This document shows positions 42,356 to 50,594 of a stretch of DNA of 64,000 nt, in pieces (position 1 is the stretch's first letter; each line of letters starts with the position of its first letter). The translations under genes and the position numbers were made by a program. Below the pieces are notes generated by a model. The model searched no databases and had not been told where the DNA came from. It worked only from the letters and a program-made list of their open reading frames with translations. Source of the DNA: CAVROP01 sp963722675 (GTDB lineage Bacteria; Acidobacteriota; Terriglobia; UBA7540); assembly GCA_963722675.1 (NCBI GenBank), contig CAVROP010000011.1:1-64000 (forward strand), in the 5' to 3' direction.

Positions 42356-45300
42356 GGTTTTATGCCGCCACTTAGTTTTATCAAGACGGGCCCCAGTTCC
42401 TCCAGGGCCGCGTCGAGCGCGGTCAGAGCTTCGCGAGCCTGCTCGAGATGTCCTTCCCGGCCCATCTCTTCCAGACGCAGTGCCGCGTCATAGGAAGCTC
42501 GAGCCGAGAAATTTGCCACGGTGCCCTTCAGTTTGTGCGCGGCCCGCTCCAACCCATGGGCATCGCTCCGCTCCACAGCCCCTCGAATCCCGTCCATCAG
42601 CTTCGGACAGTCGTCCATGAAGAGATTGACCACATCGCGAAGTAAGTCACCCTCCCCTTCAAAACGCGCCAGGAGCGCCGCCTCATCGAGGATCTCGTGA
42701 CTTACCCCTAGCGGCGTGCCGAGCGACGATTTGAGCTCGACGGTTCGCACTCCGGCGATCAATTCAAAAAGTTGCTTGGAATTGATCGGCTTGGGAACAT
42801 AGCCGTCCATGCCCGCTGCCAGGCAACGCTCTCGGTCGCCTTTCATCGCGTAAGCGGTCATAGCAATTATCGGCAAATGCTCCTCTGTCCTTTTCTCTTT
42901 TTCTCGAATTGCCGCCGTCAGTTGCAGCCCGTCCATCTCGGGCATCTGCACATCCACTAAGGCCAGGTCAAAACGCTGTCGCTCGAGTACTTCCAACGCC
43001 TCCCGCCCGTTGTTAGCGATAGTGACAATATGGCCTTTATTCCGCAGGAGGTGCTCGGCCAAGCGTTGGTTCACGACGTTGTCTTCAACCACCAGGATCT
43101 CCAGGCCCCGGCGTGTCTCGCGCAAGGAATGCCGCGTCACCAGCGGTGCCGATTCCTCCGTCCGTGCTTTGGAACCCAGAACTCTGACAATTGCTTCCAG
43201 CAAGTCCGCCTGCCGGACCGGCTTGGTGAGGTAGGCGGCTATTCCCAGTTCGCGGCAGCGAGCCGCGTCGCCGACCTGTCCGCCCGAAGTCACCATGGTA
43301 ACTAGCGTGCCTGCCAGCCGCGGGTCGCGCTTGATTTCCTCCGCCAACCGGAAGCCATCCATCATCGGCATATGCGCGTCGGTCAGCACGAGAGGAATGA
43401 GATTTCCACCCTCCTGGGCGTGCCTCAGCGCCATCATGGCTTGAAAACCATCCGCCGCCAAACAGGTTTTCATGCCCCAGAAAGAAAGCGTCTCGTCCAT
43501 CACGCGCCGATTCGTCGCGTTGTCGTCTACAACCAGAACCGGCACGCCGTGAAGGGTCACAGGCGAGGTCTTCTTCGGCGTCACACCGGCGCGGGCCCGC
43601 CCGAGGCGCGCCGTGAAGTGAAACGTACTTCCCTTCCCCAATTCGCTCTCCACCCAAATCCGGCCATTCATCATCGAAACCAGCCGCGCCGAAATCGTCA
43701 AACCCAGCCCGGTTCCCCCGAAGCGCCGCGTGGTGGAACTATCGACTTGCGCAAAGGCCTCGAAGATGAACTGCTGTTTGTCCCAGGGAATGCCAATTCC
43801 TGTGTCCCGGACCGAGAAATGGAGCACGACCTCATCTTCGTTTGAAGAGTCCCCTTCGACCCTCAGCAGGATTTCTCCGCGCTCCGTGAATTTGAGTGAA
43901 TTGGAAAGAAGGTTCACGATGATTTGCCGCAGACGGGTGGGATCCCCCACCACCGCGTCCGGCACCTCGGGAGCCACGTCACAGATCAGTTCGATACCTT
44001 TCCGGTCCGCCGGGTACGCGAACATTCGAACATCTTCCTCGAGACTATCCCTCAGGTTGAATTCAATCAGATCGAAGTCCAGCCTCCCGGCTTCGATTTT
44101 AGAGAAATCCAGCACCTCATTGATCACCGTCAGCAGCGAATCCGCCGAAGACTTGACCATGGTGAGAAATTCCCGCTGTTCGCCGGTCAGGTCAGTGCTC
44201 AACGCGAGTTCGGTCATGCCCAGAATGCCGTTCATGGGTGTGCGGATTTCATGACTCATGTTGGCCAGGAACTCGCTCTTGGCGCGGCTCGCGGATTCGG
44301 CCACCTCCTTCGCTTTTTGCAGTTCTGCTTCGCCTTGTTTGCGGGCCGTAATGTCGATCAAAGTGCCTTCGATCAGCTCCTCCCCGTCTTTAATCAAAGT
44401 GGCGGTTTCCAGCACCCAAACCGGAGTGCCGTCCCTCTTTAACAGGCAGTGCTCGAAATTGCTCAGAGCCCCTTGCGCCTTGAGGCTGGAAGTAAACCCT
44501 TGCCGCGCGGAGGGGCTGGTGTAGAGGTCCGAGGCGTTCCGCCCCACTAACTCCTGCGGGGTGGAGTAGCCGAAAATGCGTGCGCAGGCTTCGTTGCAAT
44601 CCAGAAATCGCCCCGCCAGGCTGACACGGTAGACGCCCGCGAGATTGCGTTGGAACAGCAGGCGGTAACGTTCTTCGCTTTCCGCCATTGCCTCCTCCGC
44701 CCGCCTCCGTTCGGTGATATCGCGGAATCCCCAGACCCGCCCGATGTTTCTCCCCCAGGCGCGCTGAGGCTCGGAATGGCGCTCGAAAACGCGCCCATCC
44801 TTAAACTCCACCAGATCGTCACACAAAGCCTCCGAATCCTCGTACAAACTGCGCATTTTCCCGAGGAAAGCGTCCGCATCTTTCAACTGGGGCAGAACGT
44901 AGTCCATCCACTTGCGGTCATTGCCCGCGGCAAGAACTGACTCGGGTATTTTCCAAAGCTCGGCGAACTTCGTGTTGTGGGCTACGATGTTTCCCGTGGC
45001 GTCCAGCACCAGGATTCCGTCCGCGGTGGATTCCAGCGTGGCCCGGATGGTCTCCGTTTGATGCCCGACGCGCCGCCTTAACATGCCCACCCAAAACAGC
45101 ACACAGACGACGGCCAAGGCCGTGATACCCAGCAGAATAAGAGTACGCTGGAGGTTCCACCAAGGGGGTTGTTGCAGCACCACGATGTCATCCAGCGTGC
45201 GCAGGAGCATCGCGAAACCCACCGGGTTCCGGTTCTCGTCAACCCTGACATCACAGATGCCAGTCAGTTGCACCAGGCTGCCCATTCGGGCGTGAGCACC

Positions 45301-45432
45301 GCCATCGTCTGCTGCCCGATCCCCTCCATCTGGGCCTCGACCATGACCCCGTCTGAACTGAGCGTGAGTGATCTTTGATTGCCACGGAGTGAGACGCCTA
45401 GCACGCGCCCTCGGATCCGGATGAGTTCGCAA
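42352..45432 (-). CDS. Hybrid sensor histidine kinase: TM, PAS, kinase, two receivers and HPt (frameshifted at 5' end)
   Basis: Genuine frame from about 45285. Last part of a periplasmic domain (LVQLTGICDVRVDENRNPVG), TM (LILLGITALAVVCVLFWVGM), two PAS domains (LESTADGILVLDATGNIVAH; LFQRNLAGVYRVSLAGRFLD). HisKA has the H-box FLANMSHEIRTPMNGILG. HATPase has VNLLSNSLKFTERGEI, DTGIGIP and GGTGLGLTIS. Two receivers (LVLTDAHMPMMDG; LALVDVQMPEMDG) and an HPt domain (AAHKLKGTVANF) follow, so a four-step phosphorelay to the coupled REC-GGDEF protein is expected. The upstream ORF supplies the rest of its sensor. Confidence 0.92.
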   Translation of the reverse strand: MRTHPDPRARARRLTPWQSKITHAQFRRGHGRGPDGGDRAADDGGAHARMGSLVQLTGICDVRVDENRNPVGFAMLLRTLDDIVVLQQPPWWNLQRTLILLGITALAVVCVLFWVGMLRRRVGHQTETIRATLESTADGILVLDATGNIVAHNTKFAELWKIPESVLAAGNDRKWMDYVLPQLKDADAFLGKMRSLYEDSEALCDDLVEFKDGRVFERHSEPQRAWGRNIGRVWGFRDITERRRAEEAMAESEERYRLLFQRNLAGVYRVSLAGRFLDCNEACARIFGYSTPQELVGRNASDLYTSPSARQGFTSSLKAQGALSNFEHCLLKRDGTPVWVLETATLIKDGEELIEGTLIDITARKQGEAELQKAKEVAESASRAKSEFLANMSHEIRTPMNGILGMTELALSTDLTGEQREFLTMVKSSADSLLTVINEVLDFSKIEAGRLDFDLIEFNLRDSLEEDVRMFAYPADRKGIELICDVAPEVPDAVVGDPTRLRQIIVNLLSNSLKFTERGEILLRVEGDSSNEDEVVLHFSVRDTGIGIPWDKQQFIFEAFAQVDSSTTRRFGGTGLGLTISARLVSMMNGRIWVESELGKGSTFHFTARLGRARAGVTPKKTSPVTLHGVPVLVVDDNATNRRVMDETLSFWGMKTCLAADGFQAMMALRHAQEGGNLIPLVLTDAHMPMMDGFRLAEEIKRDPRLAGTLVTMVTSGGQVGDAARCRELGIAAYLTKPVRQADLLEAIVRVLGSKARTEESAPLVTRHSLRETRRGLEILVVEDNVVNQRLAEHLLRNKGHIVTIANNGREALEVLERQRFDLALVDVQMPEMDGLQLTAAIREKEKRTEEHLPIIAMTAYAMKGDRERCLAAGMDGYVPKPINSKQLFELIAGVRTVELKSSLGTPLGVSHEILDEAALLARFEGEGDLLRDVVNLFMDDCPKLMDGIRGAVERSDAHGLERAAHKLKGTVANFSARASYDAALRLEEMGREGHLEQAREALTALDAALEELGPVLIKLSGGIKP

Positions 45433-46496
45433 TCATAGATCCCCGACAACGCCTGGGCAGCGGTCGCTGCCAGTGGGGGAGTGGCCGCGCCATTCCCGAT
45501 CTTGCGATAGACTGCATCCTGGAGCATTGGGCTGAAGTCACCTACCGCTGGGTAACCTACGACGTCAACCCGGTCGCCGACGCTCAAGGCGGTTGTTTGA
45601 AGCGTTTCAACTTCCAAGCCCTCTTGGGCGTCTCGTATGAAAATGCGCTTGCCCGCCAACTGCAGGGTGACAATCCCTTGAACGTGCACGGCTTGGTTGT
45701 AAGCTCCGACCGGACCCAGCCTCTCGACGAGGTGGATGGGACGCAACGGTATTGAAAAGGGGTCCGCAGAGGCCGGCAATTCAATGGCGAGGTTTTTCAG
45801 CCCTGGCACAAGGAGAATGGCGCCAAGAAACTGCAGCCGCGGGTTGTAGGTGCCTCCGGAAACGCCCTGCACAACGACCCTGGCCCCTACGAGACCCTCC
45901 GGAATGGGTTTATAGTCCAACACGTATACGGGAACGATCACAGTCCCAGAGGCCACGTGCAGCAGCAAACGGCCTTGGCTTTCTGCTGCCGACCGCACCA
46001 CCCCTTCGATCTCCACAAATTGGCTGTCCTCGACCCCTGTGGCAAACTCTTCCCCCTTGACTCGCTTGGCAGCCGGCAGAGGACCTTGGCCAACTACCTG
46101 AATCTTGGGGTTCTCAATCTGGGAAGCAAAATCTCCAGGCCCGCTGATGCCGGTGACCTCCACGATCTGCCCGGAGTGAAGTTGCAGGACGGTGGCATCC
46201 GAGTTCACATAAATGCCAGCCGTGGAATCTTGAACAAAGAGATCGTTCTGCGTTTTGTCGGCATAGGTTACCACGCCGCGCACCTGAATCGGGTATCCAA
46301 ACCGGGCGTTCTCGGAAGGCAGATCCCTGACTTGTCGAATGGTTTCCAGTGTTTTCACGCCGTGCGGACGCGTATCCTTCCCTTGCTGGGCAGGGGAGGC
46401 ACTGGCGAGGAGCGCCCAGGCCGTCAACAATAGAACGACATAATGGCGGGAACGTCGCCGTGTCTCTGTGGGAGCATCTTCGGTTGGAGTTGCCAT
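45264..46496 (-). CDS. Hybrid kinase: periplasmic OB-fold sensor portion (frameshifted gene)
   Basis: N-terminal part of the hybrid kinase gene. After a signal anchor (HYVVLLLTAWALLASASPAQ) come repeated beta-barrel modules: YPIQVRGVVTYAD-NDLFVQDSTAGIYV, HSGQIVEVTGISGPGDFA, a second copy FVEIEGVVRSA, and a third AVHVQGIVTLQL-KRIFIRDAQEGLEV-VGDRVDVVGYP. Each repeat resembles an OB-fold, a sensor design seen in kinases of acidobacteria and verrucomicrobia. The frame is lost at about 45286, where one base is missing in the cccgaa stretch. Adding g gives AVLTPGMGSLVQLTGI, continuing directly into the kinase. The whole protein would be about 1,380 residues. Confidence 0.82.
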   Translation of the reverse strand: MATPTEDAPTETRRRSRHYVVLLLTAWALLASASPAQQGKDTRPHGVKTLETIRQVRDLPSENARFGYPIQVRGVVTYADKTQNDLFVQDSTAGIYVNSDATVLQLHSGQIVEVTGISGPGDFASQIENPKIQVVGQGPLPAAKRVKGEEFATGVEDSQFVEIEGVVRSAAESQGRLLLHVASGTVIVPVYVLDYKPIPEGLVGARVVVQGVSGGTYNPRLQFLGAILLVPGLKNLAIELPASADPFSIPLRPIHLVERLGPVGAYNQAVHVQGIVTLQLAGKRIFIRDAQEGLEVETLQTTALSVGDRVDVVGYPAVGDFSPMLQDAVYRKIGNGAATPPLAATAAQALSGIYDCELIRIRGRVLGVSLRGNQRSLTLSSDGVMVEAQMEGIGQQTMAVLTPEWAAWCN

Positions 46497-46766
46497 GATC
46501 TCCTAGGCCGCCAACGATATTCTGGGATGGAGGAGGAAAAGCAAGTGCCGGCCCTCCCGATTTCAGACTGGGGATACTAACAAAGTGGGCAGGCTAACGC
46601 AATGCAACAAAAGTACTGTATCCAGGGACTTCAGGACGGCCGTGACGTAAGGGTACAGCCATCCGTCGGCGTACGTGCGGTCAGTCCTTTCCTGTAACCT
46701 TGCAAATTTGACAATCGTCTAATTTCTGTAAGGCCAAACGCGCGACAACCAGCTAAACACCTAGGA

Positions 46767-49289
46767 ATGTCTACTGACCGTAAGAAACCCGTACTCTTTT
46801 CCTGTGCTCTTTTGGCAGTAGTCTGCTTCATGCCCCCGACGCTTTCCGGCCAGACATCTCAGACCGGATCAATCGCCGGCCATGTGCGGGGTCCAGGCGG
46901 TGTTTCGGTGCCTGCCGTTACAGTCCAACTGATAAATCCGCAAACCGGTGAACGCAAAGAGACCTTAACAGACGAGGATGGTAATTTCACCTTCACGGAG
47001 ATTCCTCCTGGCAATTACCGCTTGACTTTGGCGTTGGTCGGATTTCGGCCGGACGTGCGCGAGCCGATTCCTGTGACCGCCGATAAATCGCTCAAGATCA
47101 ATTTGGCAATGGTTCTTGCCACACCCGAGAGCACTGCAATATCCCAGGGCAACGACGAGGGAAGCCCGCCGTTAAGACGCCGCAACGGCAACCTGGCAAC
47201 GCTCCCGGCAAGCGCCCGAAATCGCGGCCAATATCGTGCCGGCCCACAAAATTCCTTTGGGGATGGCGGCGGAGGGGAAGAAGGAGTGCTCCGTATTGCC
47301 GAGAATGGCGGTGCGGAGAACTCCGGCGCAGAGAACGCTCCTGCGGGCGAGGCAATACCGGAGAATCCCGATGCCTCAACGAGCGCGGGCAACTCTTTCC
47401 TGCTGGGCGGCGGGGTGGGTGACGTCGCAACCCCCGGGGAAGGCCGTGGCGGCCGGAGGGGAATGCGCGGCGGAGGCATGGGATTTGGTGGTGGCCGCGG
47501 GGGCTTTAGAGGAGGCGCAGGCAGCCCCTTCGGCGCTGGAGGAGGTCCGGGCGGAGGCGGTCCGGGTGGAGGCGGACCGGGCGGAGGCGGACCGGGTGGA
47601 GGGTTTGGCGGGGGTGGCGGAGGTTTTGGAGGCGGAGGAGGAGGAGCGCGTGGTTGGGGCCGCAATCGCGCCCAGGTAAACCGAGTCCGGGGCAATTTGA
47701 CTGAGCAGTACACAAATTCAGGCTTCGATGCTCATCCCTACCCGCTGAACGTTCTCGAGTCGCCTCGTATCCCCTCCTACCAGGAAACCTTTGGCTTCTC
47801 TTTGGGCGGCCCGCTGGTGATTCCCAAGATTTATAACGGCGGCAACAAGACAAGCTGGTTCGCAAGCTACAACTTGCAGCGCGGCAGGACCGGTCTCGAC
47901 AGCTTCTCAACGGTCCCCACACCGGCGGAGCGCGGCGGGGATTTTTCCGACGCGGTCATCGCCTCGGGACAATACGCGGGGACGGTTCCAACTATCTATG
48001 AACCCTCGACAAGTGCTACTGGCGCGCGCACGCGTTTTCCGGAAAACACGATCCCTGCACAAGAGATCTCCGCGGCCGCGCAAGGTCTGCTGGCCTACAT
48101 CCCCTTGCCGAACCTCCCCGGGCAGGTCCAGAACTTTCATTTGCAGGTTCCGCTGCCCACCGCCAATGACCGCGTGATGGGCCGCATTGGGCAACAGATC
48201 GACTCCAAGAACAGCTTGAACGTGATGTATTACTTCAACCGGTCGGCCAGCCAATCGGTCGCTGCCTTTCCCGGGATGAATTCCCGCACCTCGAGCCGCG
48301 GCCAGAATCTCACCGTTAGTGAATCCCACACTTTCAATCCCCGTCTTGTCAATTCGCTTTCCTTCAACTTCAACCGCCTGCGCACATCCCTGCTCAACGA
48401 CTTTGCGTTCCAACAGGACATTGCCGCGCAACTCGGTATTACCGGCGTTTCGACCAATCCCTTCGATTGGGCAATCCCCACCATCGGCTTCACCAATTTC
48501 GGAGGTTTGAACGATCCGCTCGCCTCCCTCACGCGCCCCCAAACCATCCGCGCCAACGAGGTGCTGATCTGGAACCACGGTAAGCACAACATTCGTCTGG
48601 GCGGCGAACTGCGCCGCGTCCAGCAGAACACTGAGACGGATCCCAACGCTGAGGGGACTTTCAGCTTTACCGGCTATAGCACCAGCAACTTCAACAATGG
48701 ATTTCCGGTCCCCGGCACAGGTTTTGACTTCGCGGACTTCCTGCTGGGTCTTCCCCAAACCACTTCCGTCCGCTTCTGGGATTTCCTCCAGGGTGTTTCC
48801 CAGTCCGCCTCCGTTCGTAACGGCGTGGCCAGCAATTACCTGCGAACCTGGGTCACCACTTCTTTCATCCAGGACGATTGGCGCGCCGGCAACCACTGGA
48901 CGCTCAACGGTGGCGTCCGGTACGAATACTTCCAGCCCCTTAACGAAAAGTTTGGACACCTCTCCGACTTGGCCTTTGGGCCCGGCTTCAGCTTCGCCCG
49001 AGGTGATTACCGGCCTCGACCCGGGTTCTCTGCCTGGCTCGCTGATCCACAGCGATTGGCACAACTTTTCGCCTCGTCTGGGGATCGCTTATCGACCCTG
49101 GATTCAGCACCACCTGGTGATGCGCAGTGGTTATGGGGTTTTTTACGACGGCAGCATCTACTCGCGCATGGTGACCAACATGGTGGACCAGCCTCCGTTC
49201 GCGCAGGCCTCCACGCTGACCACCAATCCCGTGCAAGTGCTGACCCTCGAGAAGGGGTTCCCCACCCTTGCTGCCAATACGATTCATAA
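46767..49289 (+). CDS. TonB-dependent receptor, copy 2: regulatory-like domain, Gly-rich linker, plug and first half of barrel (frameshifted)
   Basis: Signal peptide (VLFSCALLAVVCFMPPTLSG), carboxypeptidase-regulatory-like domain (GSIAGHVRGPGGVSVPAVTV, GNFTFTEIPPGNYRLTLALV), then a Gly-rich linker of roughly 85 residues made of GGPGGGG-type repeats (47400-47660). The plug and barrel follow: SYQETFGFSLGGPLVIPKIY, ERGGDFSDA, FADFLLGLPQTTS and SFIQDDWRAGNHWTLNGGVR. The genuine frame stops at about 48998, where one extra c in ccc 48997-48999 shifts it; without it FSFAEVITGLDPGS is read. Outer-membrane importer of unknown cargo. Followed on the same strand by a TIGR03436 VWA gene, as is copy 1. 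Confidence 0.88.
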   Translation: MSTDRKKPVLFSCALLAVVCFMPPTLSGQTSQTGSIAGHVRGPGGVSVPAVTVQLINPQTGERKETLTDEDGNFTFTEIPPGNYRLTLALVGFRPDVREPIPVTADKSLKINLAMVLATPESTAISQGNDEGSPPLRRRNGNLATLPASARNRGQYRAGPQNSFGDGGGGEEGVLRIAENGGAENSGAENAPAGEAIPENPDASTSAGNSFLLGGGVGDVATPGEGRGGRRGMRGGGMGFGGGRGGFRGGAGSPFGAGGGPGGGGPGGGGPGGGGPGGGFGGGGGGFGGGGGGARGWGRNRAQVNRVRGNLTEQYTNSGFDAHPYPLNVLESPRIPSYQETFGFSLGGPLVIPKIYNGGNKTSWFASYNLQRGRTGLDSFSTVPTPAERGGDFSDAVIASGQYAGTVPTIYEPSTSATGARTRFPENTIPAQEISAAAQGLLAYIPLPNLPGQVQNFHLQVPLPTANDRVMGRIGQQIDSKNSLNVMYYFNRSASQSVAAFPGMNSRTSSRGQNLTVSESHTFNPRLVNSLSFNFNRLRTSLLNDFAFQQDIAAQLGITGVSTNPFDWAIPTIGFTNFGGLNDPLASLTRPQTIRANEVLIWNHGKHNIRLGGELRRVQQNTETDPNAEGTFSFTGYSTSNFNNGFPVPGTGFDFADFLLGLPQTTSVRFWDFLQGVSQSASVRNGVASNYLRTWVTTSFIQDDWRAGNHWTLNGGVRYEYFQPLNEKFGHLSDLAFGPGFSFARGDYRPRPGFSAWLADPQRLAQLFASSGDRLSTLDSAPPGDAQWLWGFLRRQHLLAHGDQHGGPASVRAGLHADHQSRASADPREGVPHPCCQYDS

Positions 49290-50259
49290 TACCTACGCGG
49301 CCGACACCAATTTCCGCCGGCCCTACGCGCAGACTTGGAACTTCAGCCTCGAGGATGAACTCGTCCGCAACGTTGTCCTTTCGGTCCAGTACATCGGCAC
49401 CAAGGGAACGAAACTCGATTTGCTGCTTTCGCCCGACAGCGTAAACCCCAGCGCCTCCGGTTCGCACGAAACTTCGATTCCCGGCGTTCAGCAATTTCTT
49501 TACGAAACCTCGGGCGCGGCTTCGATTTACAACGGCCTCCAGGTCGTTTTGCGCAGGCAGTTTCACGGCGGCTTCTCCATGAGCGGCTTCTACACCTGGT
49601 CAAAATCGATTGACGATGCGGCCAACATAGGGGGCAACGGGCACAACGTGCCCCAGAACAGCTTCGACCTCGCGGCGGAGCGGGCGCTTTCCAATTTCAA
49701 CGTCGGCCAGAAACTGGTGGTCAATCACACCTACGAACTGCCCTTTGGTGAGCAGCGCCGTTTCCTGAACCGCGGCGGCTTCGGGGAGCGAATCATTGGC
49801 AATTGGCAGCTCAGCGGCGTTACTACCTTGCAAACCGGCTTGCCTTTGACTGCGGCGGTGGCCGGCAATCAATCCAACAACAACGGGTCGGGCGTGTTTG
49901 CCTCCGAACGTCCCGATGCCTCAGGCGTTCCCGTCAGCCTGCCACGCTCACAAAGGACAACCTTGGAGTTCTTCAACACCGGGGCGTTCGCGCTGCCCGC
50001 CTCGGGTGAACTCGGTACGGCGGGACGCAACACGATTACTGGTCCGGGCTCAGTGACTTTTAATATGTCGCTGGGGCGCTTCTTCACTTTCTCTCGCGAA
50101 AAGGGCATTCGTGGACGGTTCAGCATCAACGCCAACAACATTTTCAACCACCCGAATTACGCCGGCGTGGCGACCACGATCAACGCGCAGAATTTCGGCT
50201 GGGTGACCAGCGTAGCGGCTATGCGCTCTTTGAACGTAGCGTTGCGGTTTAACTTCTAG
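48697..50259 (+). CDS. TonB-dependent receptor, copy 2: second half of barrel (frameshifted gene)
   Basis: Coding from about 49000 with EVITGLDPGSLPGSLIHSDW and NFSPRLGIAYRPW. Barrel strands continue: MRSGYGVFYDGSIYSRM, PYAQTWNFSLEDELVRNVVL, GFSMSGFYTWSKSIDDAAN, LVVNHTYELPFGEQRRF, IGNWQLSGVTTLQTGLPLT and a closing SLNVALRFNF with the terminal Phe required for outer-membrane assembly. The first 100 residues of this open frame are noise. Together the two pieces give a receptor of about 1,160 residues. Confidence 0.85.
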   Translation: MDFRSPAQVLTSRTSCWVFPKPLPSASGISSRVFPSPPPFVTAWPAITCEPGSPLLSSRTIGAPATTGRSTVASGTNTSSPLTKSLDTSPTWPLGPASASPEVITGLDPGSLPGSLIHSDWHNFSPRLGIAYRPWIQHHLVMRSGYGVFYDGSIYSRMVTNMVDQPPFAQASTLTTNPVQVLTLEKGFPTLAANTIHNTYAADTNFRRPYAQTWNFSLEDELVRNVVLSVQYIGTKGTKLDLLLSPDSVNPSASGSHETSIPGVQQFLYETSGAASIYNGLQVVLRRQFHGGFSMSGFYTWSKSIDDAANIGGNGHNVPQNSFDLAAERALSNFNVGQKLVVNHTYELPFGEQRRFLNRGGFGERIIGNWQLSGVTTLQTGLPLTAAVAGNQSNNNGSGVFASERPDASGVPVSLPRSQRTTLEFFNTGAFALPASGELGTAGRNTITGPGSVTFNMSLGRFFTFSREKGIRGRFSINANNIFNHPNYAGVATTINAQNFGWVTSVAAMRSLNVALRFNF

Positions 50260-50261
50260 GC

Positions 50262-50520
50262 AGGTCGGCAGGTGGGCAGATAGCCACGACAAGCAGGCGA
50301 TCCAAAGATGTGCACGGTAAGTGTGAGGCTGTCGGCCCACACGATAATGGCATGCAGGCCAGGTAACAGGAATAAAGCGACAATGATAACCAGATGTTCT
50401 GGCAGAAGGACGGCGAGCAAGGCTAATACCACTGCCCACTTGCCCATCTGCCGATCTGCCCACCTGCCTGCAGTTCTTCTCGCCATCTGCCTATCTGCCT
50501 ACCTGCCCACTGCCCTTCTC
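50262..50520. repeat. 7-bp minisatellite (ctgcc-type heptamers) in opposite orientations
   Basis: gcaggtcggcaggtgggcag at 50262-50281 and the inverse tract from about 50430 to 50518 (cttgcccatctgccgatctg, then tctgcctatctgcctacctg) are degenerate heptamers. They enclose about 145 bp of unique sequence. The inverse tract runs into the 5' end of the VWA gene. Confidence 0.7.
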
Positions 50521-50594
50521 CCAGCAGAAGCCTTCCAGCTCCCACTTCTCGAAGTCCGCAACAGGCCTTCATCCTGCGCTCGCAGACCAATGAA

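Noticed and set aside
46708..46736. Sigma-70 promoter (ttgaca at 46708) for TonB receptor copy 2
   Set aside because: No acceptable -10 box lies 15-19 bp downstream.
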